Positions 1 through 6,425 of a DNA stretch of 7,889 nucleotides are shown here, in pieces. The notes beneath the pieces were generated by a model. The model had not been told where the DNA came from. It did not search any database and saw nothing but the letters and a program-made list of their open reading frames with translations. A program made the translations under genes and the position numbers. The stretch comes from Bacteroidota bacterium (GTDB lineage: Bacteria > Bacteroidota > Ignavibacteria > SZUA-365). The stretch is from assembly GCA_018224345.1 (NCBI GenBank), contig JAGTUW010000027.1, positions 1 to 7,889 on the forward strand, read 5' to 3'. Position 1 is the stretch's first letter, and every line of letters begins with the position of its first letter.

Positions 1-2
1 GA

Positions 3-35
3 ACCAGCACTCGTGCGCATTTTATAAAAGTAAAT
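3..35 (-). other. In-frame remnant of the sorting domain beyond a premature TGA
   Basis: Immediately after the TGA at 36-38 the same frame reads IYFYKMRTSAG to the window edge with no further stop. Type A sorting domains normally read L-x-S-G-[IV]-Y-F-Y-[RK]-[LM]-x-x-G at this point. Aligning LQG-stop-IYFYKM with that pattern puts the stop exactly at the conserved Gly. The codon would become Gly (GGA) with one base change. I infer that this stretch belongs to the intact ancestral gene, whose real end lies outside the window. Confidence 0.7.
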
Positions 36-1727
36 TCAACCCTGCAATTCCCGCCCGTCGAATGTCACCGCGTACGAACCAGGTTCCTGACGCTCTGCAA
101 CCAGCGCGACGACCTCATTGCCCATGATGTCGTAGACAGTCAAATCCACGCGCGTTCGCTTCGATACTGTATAATGGATTTCCGTCGTCTCGGTAAAGGG
201 ATTGGGGTTATTGTCCTCAAGCACAAAATTCAGTATGACCTCGCTGCCGATCGGGACTTCGGCAGAAAAAAGGACTGTGCCATCCGTATTTATCCTCCGC
301 AGTCGATAATACACGATCTGCCTGCCGCTCCAACGATCTGTCAATGTGTATATCTGGTGCCTCTCCGGGGTTCTCATCGGCTCGACATGCTCGAAGACGG
401 AATAGCGCCCGGATTCGGTCCGCTTTTCGACATCATATCCCCGGATCTTCGTCTCGTCAAATGTCTCCCAGCTCATGCGGACGGTATCTTCATCCAACAT
501 CGTATTGAAAGACAGGAGTTCAATACGCAACGGAGCAGTGGAAACAATCAATCGCGGACGATTGTAGGCGGCAAGCCAGATGCTGTCCATCTGGGATTGC
601 CCGTAGATCCGCCCCTCTGTTCCATTATCGAATGAAAACAGAGCATACAGACCTGTTTCATACCCGCTCAATGCCAGGTCGCGGTAATAAGCGATCTCCT
701 GTTCATTGCGGCATGTTTCCCACAACCGCAATTCGTCGAAGTTCGCACGCGCGAACTGCGTGCGCGAAACATTGCTTCCGAGCAAGAGCTCCCGGCCTGT
801 CACACTGCGCATGGTGGACGGGACGATCAGTGTATCGCGCACGTTTCCGTCGACATACAACAAAAACCGTGAACTGTCTGCACACCACGCTACCGCGAGA
901 TGATGCCACCCCCCGTCGGCAATAAAGTGGCCGCCGGCACTCGCATAACTGTGGCGGCCATCTGCACAGCGCAGCTCCGCCTCTCCCCGTGCGTTGACCC
1001 GTAATTCCATCGGGAATGCCGTATTGAAATCGTCCGTACGCGTACTGAACAACGGGACATCCACGGATGTGGTCAAACACCAGGTCTCAATGGTAAAGTC
1101 CCTTGTCAGAGGGAGTCGGGAAAGGCCACTGTCGGGAAAAAGCAAATACTGCCGATGAGACGCAAGCTCTATTGCGGCGGTACCGTTTCGTTCGGGATGG
1201 CGCACATGAACCTGTCGCACAACGCGTTCATCATCAAGGTCTGCAAAATCACGGATACCCACCGGATCCGTACTCTGCCAGTGCAACTTCTTCTCTCCCT
1301 GTTGCACCGTGCCCGCAATAAATTTGAATGTGGCGCTCCCGGCTTCCCGCGCGACGAAGCGCAGGAGTACTCGCACGTCACCATGTGTATCCCTCGTCGT
1401 GACGATGCTGTCAGCAACCGCAATCACGACATGACCCTGTTCAGCGCGATAACGTGCCGCGATGTTCGCGTTCCGACGAAGTATTCGGCGAACGGATGGC
1501 CCGACATAGCTTGCCGCAATAAAATCAACGCTTTCCGGTATCTGCACAACGAGGCCTACCATCCCACCGCCATGACCGATCACCGATCCGTCCACAGCCA
1601 CCACAAATTCCCGATCAATCACAACCTGTGAGGGAATCAGAATGTCGTCGATCAAACTCAGACAGGCCTGAAAAAGGAATATCGTCCCGAGCAGGGACGA
1701 TATTACAAGAATGCGATATGTGGACAT
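36..1727 (-). CDS. LamG-domain secreted/surface protein with truncated T9SS type A sorting-like domain
   Basis: This gene encodes a 563-residue exported multidomain protein of unknown specific function. The ATG at 1727 is preferred; the frame extends only 5 codons further, to a TTG at 1742. Residues 1-22 form a signal sequence with one Arg, a hydrophobic core (ILVISSLLG, IFLF) and FQAC, a weak lipobox. Residues about 30-145 look like a beta-rich adhesion or cohesin-like domain (inference). Residues about 190-350 form a LamG/concanavalin A-like jelly roll, with FTIETW, WHHLAVAW, LLYVDG, LLLGSN and FDELRLW. Residues about 398-493 resemble the fibronectin-III-like module often found before sorting domains (VRMSWETFDE, GYDVEKR, YYRLRRINTDGT). 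From about 500 comes a T9SS type A-like domain (NNPNPFTETTEIHY, VYDIMGNEV, PGSYAVTFDG). It stops abruptly at residue 563, before the conserved last strands, so the product is probably truncated. The gene starts 25 nt after nuoI with no clear ribosome binding site. Confidence 0.8.
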   Translation of the reverse strand: MSTYRILVISSLLGTIFLFQACLSLIDDILIPSQVVIDREFVVAVDGSVIGHGGGMVGLVVQIPESVDFIAASYVGPSVRRILRRNANIAARYRAEQGHVVIAVADSIVTTRDTHGDVRVLLRFVAREAGSATFKFIAGTVQQGEKKLHWQSTDPVGIRDFADLDDERVVRQVHVRHPERNGTAAIELASHRQYLLFPDSGLSRLPLTRDFTIETWCLTTSVDVPLFSTRTDDFNTAFPMELRVNARGEAELRCADGRHSYASAGGHFIADGGWHHLAVAWCADSSRFLLYVDGNVRDTLIVPSTMRSVTGRELLLGSNVSRTQFARANFDELRLWETCRNEQEIAYYRDLALSGYETGLYALFSFDNGTEGRIYGQSQMDSIWLAAYNRPRLIVSTAPLRIELLSFNTMLDEDTVRMSWETFDETKIRGYDVEKRTESGRYSVFEHVEPMRTPERHQIYTLTDRWSGRQIVYYRLRRINTDGTVLFSAEVPIGSEVILNFVLEDNNPNPFTETTEIHYTVSKRTRVDLTVYDIMGNEVVALVAERQEPGSYAVTFDGRELQG

Positions 1728-1752
1728 ATCAGTAAGACTCAATGCTGATCAT

Positions 1753-2250
1753 TCAACGGTGCGAACGCAGAAATTCGAGACGGGGAGCGAGTTCCTCCGC
1801 CGACATGAGCAGCTTGTCTTTACCGAAAATAGCATCCTCATATCTGGTAAAGACCATCTCGTAGGTCGGACTCATGACAATCGCTTCCTCGGGACATACT
1901 TCTTCACAGAAGCCACAGAAAATGCAGCGCAACATATTGATTTCAAACAACTCGGGATAACGTTCCTTCTCGTGCTCCGTCTCGGCGGCCTGCACTTCGA
2001 TGGCGAGGGCGGGACAAACACGCGAGCACAAGCCGCACGCCACACAGCGCTCGACTCCATTCCGTTCCAGCACGAGAACCGGTGCCCCACGATACGATGG
2101 CGGTGGAACCCATTTCTCCTCAGGGTATTCCCGGGTGTCTTTTTTCTTCAGCATCTGCTCAAGCGTCAGCTTCATCCCCTTGAGTATCTCGGGGATGTAT
2201 AATTTTTCCCAGAATGTCAGCGTGTATTTATCCTGCGTGCGGACTTCCAT
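1753..2250 (-). CDS. nuoI: NADH-quinone oxidoreductase subunit I (complex I 8Fe ferredoxin subunit)
   Basis: NuoI is the two-cluster ferredoxin subunit of respiratory complex I. It passes electrons from NuoG through clusters N6a and N6b to N2 and quinone, at the base of the peripheral arm on the cytoplasmic face of the inner membrane. The 165-residue length is typical. Two CxxCxxCxxxCP motifs are intact: CVACGLCSRVCP (Cys 69, 72, 75, 79) and CIFCGFCEEVCP (Cys 109, 112, 115, 119). The amphipathic N-terminus and the RGAPVL segment before the first motif are usual for the family. The ATG has a good ribosome binding site, AAAGGA with 5 nt spacing, just after the nuoH stop (19-nt gap). It ends with TGA at 1753. 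The gene lies in a nuoG-nuoH-nuoI run, but nuoJ does not follow. Confidence 0.97.
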   Translation of the reverse strand: MEVRTQDKYTLTFWEKLYIPEILKGMKLTLEQMLKKKDTREYPEEKWVPPPSYRGAPVLVLERNGVERCVACGLCSRVCPALAIEVQAAETEHEKERYPELFEINMLRCIFCGFCEEVCPEEAIVMSPTYEMVFTRYEDAIFGKDKLLMSAEELAPRLEFLRSHR

Positions 2251-2269
2251 AACGTTCCTTTCTTTCAGG

Positions 2270-3298
2270 TTACTGTATCAGCAGAATAACAATTCCCGTG
2301 ACGATGACGTTCGCGAGTGCAATCGGTAACATCACTTTCCAACCCAGATCCATCAACTGATCGTAACGGAAACGGGGCACAGTCCACCGCACCCACTGGA
2401 ACACAAACAGCATAAAGGCCACTTTGACTATGAAAGCCAGAATCTGAAGTACAACGACCACACCGGTGGGCAACGCGAGCAATTCGAGATATGGCACCTG
2501 CCACCCGCCAAAATACAGTGTCACGATGATCGCGCTCGCGGTAATCATATTTGCGTATTCAGCAAGGAAAAACAGGGCGAATTTGAAACTGCTGTATTCT
2601 GTATGATATCCTCCGACCAGTTCCGGCTCTGCCTCCGGAAGATCGAATGGCGTGCGATTGGTCTCGGCAAATGCGGCAACGACAAATGTGATGAAACCGA
2701 CGGGTTGCAGGACCATGTTCCACATCCACCCGGACTGATGCGAGACGATTTCAGTCAACTGCAGCGAACCGGTGATCATGATCACGCCGATCACGCTCAA
2801 TCCCATCGAGAGTTCATATGAAATCATTTGCGCCGAGGAACGCAGGCCACCCAGCAGTGAATACTTGTTGTTCGAAGACCACCCGCTGAGCGTCAGACCG
2901 TATACCCCCATCGAAGTGAGAGCAAGCACGTAGAGCACCCCGACATTGACATCGGCAATGACCATCTGAATTTCCCTCCCGAACATGCTGATCGTTTCGC
3001 CGGCGATGGGAATCACTGCAAGCGTGCTGAATGCTACGCCAATGGAAATGATGGGTGCAAGTGTGTGAATGAAACGATTCGCCGCCGTAGGGACGATGTC
3101 CTCCTTGAGCACCAGTTTGATCACGTCTGCATAGGGCTGCAACAAACCCCGCCAGCCGACACGATTCGGGCCGATACGGTTCTGAATCCAGGCGCTGATC
3201 TTGCGCTCGGTATAGACAAGTTCCGCGACGGTAACCAGGACAACGGCAAACATCACGACAATCTTGATCAGGGCAATGACAATATCAATGAAATCCAT
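2270..3298 (-). CDS. nuoH: NADH-quinone oxidoreductase subunit H (complex I membrane subunit, quinone site)
   Basis: NuoH is the membrane subunit that joins the peripheral arm to the proton-pumping arm and forms much of the quinone chamber. At 342 residues with about 8 membrane segments (roughly 10-28, 77-97, 118-138, 158-178, 195-212, 243-263, 280-300, 323-341) it is the usual size and topology. Signature regions are clear: ERKISAWIQNRIGPNRVG (31-48), LLQPYADVIKLVLKED (52-67), and the acidic cytoplasmic loop AETNRTPFDLPEAEPELVGG (211-230) followed by YHTEYSSFKFALFFLAEY. RFRYDQLMDLGWK (309-321) is the C-terminal signature. The ATG at 3298 lies 14 nt after the nuoG stop, with AGGCGG about 5 nt upstream as a plausible ribosome binding site. 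It ends with TAA. I see no missing key residue. Confidence 0.97.
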   Translation of the reverse strand: MDFIDIVIALIKIVVMFAVVLVTVAELVYTERKISAWIQNRIGPNRVGWRGLLQPYADVIKLVLKEDIVPTAANRFIHTLAPIISIGVAFSTLAVIPIAGETISMFGREIQMVIADVNVGVLYVLALTSMGVYGLTLSGWSSNNKYSLLGGLRSSAQMISYELSMGLSVIGVIMITGSLQLTEIVSHQSGWMWNMVLQPVGFITFVVAAFAETNRTPFDLPEAEPELVGGYHTEYSSFKFALFFLAEYANMITASAIIVTLYFGGWQVPYLELLALPTGVVVVLQILAFIVKVAFMLFVFQWVRWTVPRFRYDQLMDLGWKVMLPIALANVIVTGIVILLIQ

Positions 3299-3312
3299 GG
3301 TTTCCGCCTGGG

Positions 3313-5016
3313 TTAAGGACGAACATCAGAGTATTTATAAGGCAGAAGATGCCCTGGCTGCTCGGAGCCAAGACGCACTCCCCACCGGCCCAGACCTTCG
3401 TATGTCAGACCGTGCAGAGCTTCGATACGCTTTGCCATTTCTTCAAAAATATCCTCGGGGTGATCATAACCCCATTTCCCACCCATGAGCTGGGCAAGCA
3501 ACGAAAAAACTCTGCCGGCAGAGCGGGCGTCGTAACGCTTCATACGCCCCCAGCGATCAAATTCGCTCGCGAATTTATCAAGCCGACTCATGGCGAAGGC
3601 ACCCATCCACCGCTCATTCTCCGTTGTATTGACGGCAGGACGAAGAAGCTGCAACTGTCCTTCAAAGTTCAGAAACGTACCGAGTTTCTCCGCAAAGGTA
3701 GATGCACTGAGCACTACATCTGCCCGTTCGGTCAATGCTGAAGCATTACTGACAATTGCCACCACGAACTGGGCCTTGCCAAGAGCCTGCATGAATCCTG
3801 CGTGCTCGTGTGCCCGCACATCACTGACTACGACAGCCTTGATCTTCCCCGATTGCAATCCCTCAACAATACTGTCAAGATTGTGTGCATCATCCACCGG
3901 TGTGACACCTGCGATCCGGGCTCCAGCGGAATTGGGTGTTTTGTCCTCACGAAGCAGGAATTCATCCTGATCCCCGGCCTCGACATGTGGTAGAATATCC
4001 AGAAACTGTGTGGTGAGAATCTCACGCGCGAATCGCGCGGCAAGGAAATTATCCTCGCAGGTATCGTAAGGAGAGGCGATCACGGCCACCGTATCACCTT
4101 TCCATGAACGAAGCTCAGAAGCCGCGGCGGCCAGAGCTTCATCCCAGCCGACAGCGAGCTGTACACCGTCCTTGCGCAGCATTGGCTGTTCGATGCGTGT
4201 CTCCTCATGCACGTGACGGAAGCTCTCGAGGCGCCCCCTGTCACACATCCAGAAATTGTTGACTTCCTGATTCTCACGCGGGGTCAGGCGCAAAATCTCA
4301 TTTTGTCGCACCCACATATCCATCGAACAGCCGCGGGCACAGCCAGGACAAACACCGGGTGTTTCCGACATATCCCAGGCCCGCGCCTTGAAGCGGAAAT
4401 CCCTGCTGGTTAACGCGCCAACAGGACAAATATCGATGACATTCATTGAATACGGATTTTCGAGCTGCCGGCCGGGAAACGTCTCAATCGTGACATGATC
4501 ACCGCGCTCGACAAAGGTCAGCTCCGGATATCCTGCAAGGTCTTCACAGAAACGGATGCAACGGGAACAGGAGATACAGCGCTCCGCGTCGAAAAGAACA
4601 CGTGGCCCCAACGCAACGCGTTTGCGCTTGAGCCCCTTCTCCTCGTCAAAACGGCTTTCGCCGACGCTGTAGTGATAGGCGTAATCCTGCAACTTGCACT
4701 CCCCTGCTTCATCACAGATGGGACAGTCGAGTGGGTGATTGATCAGGATGAATTCCATGACCGCTTCACGCGCCTGTACGGCTTTTTCCGAATTGACATG
4801 TACGACCATCCCGTCCATGCAGCGTGTCGAACACGCGATGACCTGCTTGGGCATCTTCTCCACTTCCACAAGACACATGCGGCAGTTTCCGCTGATGGAG
4901 AGCGCGGGGTGCCAACAGAAATGTGGAACGTAAATACCGTGTTCAAACGCTGCCTCGATAATGGTTTTCGAAGGCTCGGTCTGAATTTCCTTTCCGTCGA
5001 TCGTGATGGTAATCAT
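3313..5016 (-). CDS. nuoG: NADH-quinone oxidoreductase subunit G, short form with N7 cluster ligands
   Basis: NuoG is the large iron-sulfur subunit of complex I, relaying electrons from NuoF to NuoI. The ligand sets are visible in order: a 2Fe-2S ferredoxin domain (N1b; Cys 34, 45, 48, 62); the His-Cys3 motif HPLDCPICDEAGEC (N5; His 94, Cys 98, 101, 107); CISCSRC with Cys 147, 150, 153 and the later CPVGAL Cys 197 (N4); and CPGCARGC with Cys 223, 226, 230 and Cys 258 (N7, the off-pathway cluster present only in some bacteria). Residues about 270-567 are a reduced molybdopterin-oxidoreductase-like domain, with NFEGQLQLL matching the usual NFEGR region. At 567 residues it is clearly shorter than the E. 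coli protein, which is around 900, so the C-terminal domain is trimmed rather than broken. The ATG lies 9 nt after the aminotransferase stop, and the likely ribosome binding site (AGAAAGGA) is inside the end of that gene. It ends with TAA. Confidence 0.96.
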   Translation of the reverse strand: MITITIDGKEIQTEPSKTIIEAAFEHGIYVPHFCWHPALSISGNCRMCLVEVEKMPKQVIACSTRCMDGMVVHVNSEKAVQAREAVMEFILINHPLDCPICDEAGECKLQDYAYHYSVGESRFDEEKGLKRKRVALGPRVLFDAERCISCSRCIRFCEDLAGYPELTFVERGDHVTIETFPGRQLENPYSMNVIDICPVGALTSRDFRFKARAWDMSETPGVCPGCARGCSMDMWVRQNEILRLTPRENQEVNNFWMCDRGRLESFRHVHEETRIEQPMLRKDGVQLAVGWDEALAAAASELRSWKGDTVAVIASPYDTCEDNFLAARFAREILTTQFLDILPHVEAGDQDEFLLREDKTPNSAGARIAGVTPVDDAHNLDSIVEGLQSGKIKAVVVSDVRAHEHAGFMQALGKAQFVVAIVSNASALTERADVVLSASTFAEKLGTFLNFEGQLQLLRPAVNTTENERWMGAFAMSRLDKFASEFDRWGRMKRYDARSAGRVFSLLAQLMGGKWGYDHPEDIFEEMAKRIEALHGLTYEGLGRWGVRLGSEQPGHLLPYKYSDVRP

Positions 5017-5025
5017 AGTCGACCG

Positions 5026-6246
5026 TCAGTCCTTTCTGTGTACAGAGTTGTATTGCTCAATACCTCGTGCGAGAAGCTCCACTGCACGCCGGCACTCGGG
5101 AGCGTTAAGTACATACGCGAGTCTTGCCTCGTTGAGACCTCGTCCCGGCGTGGCATAAAAGCCGGGACCGGGAGCAATCATCGTTGTCTCATTGTTGTCG
5201 CTGAAATCTGTCAGCATCCATGCGGCGAAGTCCTCGATGTCGGAAACAGGGAACTGTGCCATGATATAAAACGCGCCGTTGGGCTTGCGACACAGCATAT
5301 CAGGAATGTTCTGCAATTCCTCGTACGTCGCATCACGCCGTTGACGATACTCCCTGATCATCGGATCAAAGTATTTGGCACCCGAGGCGACCAGTGCTGC
5401 GGAACCGACCTGCTCGAGCGTCGCGGTACAGAGTCGTGCCTGCCCGAATCGCAGCATCACTTCCATGAATGCCCGGTTGCGACTGATGACACTCCCCATA
5501 CGTCCGCCACAGAGACTGTAGCGTTTTGAAAGACTATCCATGACGACCGCATGCTGTTCGAGTCCCTCGATCTGCAGCACTGATGTCGCAGTGCCTTCGT
5601 AGACGAACTCTCTGTAGACTTCATCCGCCAGTACATAAAGATTGTGCCGCAGTGCGAGATCGCGTACGTCATGGAGTTCCTTTTCTCCGAGCACCGTCCC
5701 CGTCGGATTATTCGGGTTGCAGATGATAATCGCCCGTGTACGTGGCGTAATGTGCTTCTCGATTTCCTCACGCGAAGGGAGATGAAACCCGTCCTCCGCC
5801 TGCGTGGCGACAGGGACGAGGGTGACACCGGCCATGATGGCGAAACCGTTGTAATTCGTGTAGAATGGTTCGAAGACAAGAACCTCGTCTCCCGGCTCCG
5901 CTGCTGCCATCAAGGCGAAGAGGATAGCCTCCGATCCCCCGGTCGTAATGACGATATCGTCGTAAAGCAAGGGAATCGACAATGTGTCGTAATACTCCTG
6001 CAGGCTCTCTATGAACAAGCGAATCCCCTGCGAATTACCGTAGGCAATCACTTTTTCCTTGAACGATTGCACGGCATCGAAAAATTCTACCGGCGTATCG
6101 ATGTCGGGCTGGCCGATATTGAGGTGGTAAACATGAATCCCGCGCTGCTTTGCCGCATCACCCAAAGGGACAAGTTTGCGTATCGGGGAGGCGGGCATCA
6201 ATGAAGCGCGGTGGGAAAGCTCAGGTGCGGAAATCATTATGTTCAT
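5026..6246 (-). CDS. PLP-dependent class I/II aminotransferase (aspartate aminotransferase-like)
   Basis: This is a cytoplasmic fold-type I transaminase that moves an amino group from an amino acid to a 2-oxo acid via pyridoxal phosphate. Numbered from the ATG at 6246 (406 residues, normal family length), it shows PASPIRKLVPL (18-28), YHLNIGQPDI (40-49), TTGGSEA (101-107) and CNPNNPTG (176-183). LADEVY (206-211) contains the PLP-ring Asp 208, SLSKRYS (238-244) contains the Schiff-base Lys 241, and EARLAY (373-378) contains Arg 375, which should bind the substrate carboxylate. The substrate cannot be fixed from sequence; aspartate or another common amino acid is likely. The frame stays open to an ATG at 6408, but the extra 54 residues do not resemble the family and contain the probable promoter. 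An ATG at 6237 is a second possibility. The stop lies 9 nt before nuoG, implying co-transcription with the nuo genes despite no functional link that I can see. Confidence 0.92.
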   Translation of the reverse strand: MNIMISAPELSHRASLMPASPIRKLVPLGDAAKQRGIHVYHLNIGQPDIDTPVEFFDAVQSFKEKVIAYGNSQGIRLFIESLQEYYDTLSIPLLYDDIVITTGGSEAILFALMAAAEPGDEVLVFEPFYTNYNGFAIMAGVTLVPVATQAEDGFHLPSREEIEKHITPRTRAIIICNPNNPTGTVLGEKELHDVRDLALRHNLYVLADEVYREFVYEGTATSVLQIEGLEQHAVVMDSLSKRYSLCGGRMGSVISRNRAFMEVMLRFGQARLCTATLEQVGSAALVASGAKYFDPMIREYRQRRDATYEELQNIPDMLCRKPNGAFYIMAQFPVSDIEDFAAWMLTDFSDNNETTMIAPGPGFYATPGRGLNEARLAYVLNAPECRRAVELLARGIEQYNSVHRKD

Positions 6247-6326
6247 ACCGAATGATGAGGAAAACGCTCCTTCTTCGCTGACGGAAATTCTGTGAGCGCC
6301 GAAAGGACGATAAGAAGCTATCCAGA

Positions 6327-6358
6327 CAAATGTACGGACATACTCAGGAATTACAAAA
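6327..6358 (-). promoter_or_regulatory. Probable Bacteroidota-type promoter for the aminotransferase-nuoGHI transcript
   Basis: Reading the minus strand, TTTTG at 6358-6354 is followed 19 nt later by TACATTTG at 6334-6327. This matches the Bacteroidota primary sigma factor pattern of a -33 TTG or TTTG element and a -7 TAnnTTTG element. The start of transcription would fall near 6320, leaving a leader of about 74 nt before the ATG at 6246. It lies between the peptidase and the aminotransferase, where a promoter is expected. The assignment rests on motif match and position only. Confidence 0.5.
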
Positions 6359-6425
6359 CAACGACAATGAACGATGCCATCCCTGGAAGGTGCAACGGAA
6401 ACGGGCATTTTTCAGCGGTTTTGAC

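Noticed and set aside
36..38. TGA decoded as glycine or selenocysteine in the LamG gene
   Set aside because: The peptidase, the aminotransferase and nuoI all end at TGA at normal family ends, so UGA is a stop here. A Sec or glycine code would need genome-wide evidence; a point mutation is simpler.
1155..1631. 158-residue plus-strand open frame
   Set aside because: Antisense to the LamG gene; rich in His, Cys and Arg as expected from a shadow frame, with no domain.
3559..3576. Inverted repeat AAATTCG-CTCG-CGAATTT
   Set aside because: It falls inside nuoG coding sequence, has no T run, and is explained by ordinary codons; no regulatory role is supported.
4025..4039. Near-perfect palindrome CGCGCGA-A-TCGCGCG
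   Set aside because: It is inside nuoG and results from GC-rich Ala/Arg codons; no second copy noticed in the window.
4495..5529. 344-residue plus-strand open frame
   Set aside because: It is antisense to nuoG and the aminotransferase, both clearly real, and its translation has no recognisable domain. It is a shadow frame.
5644..6204. 186-residue plus-strand open frame
   Set aside because: Antisense to the aminotransferase core motifs; composition is shadow-like and no family is recognised.
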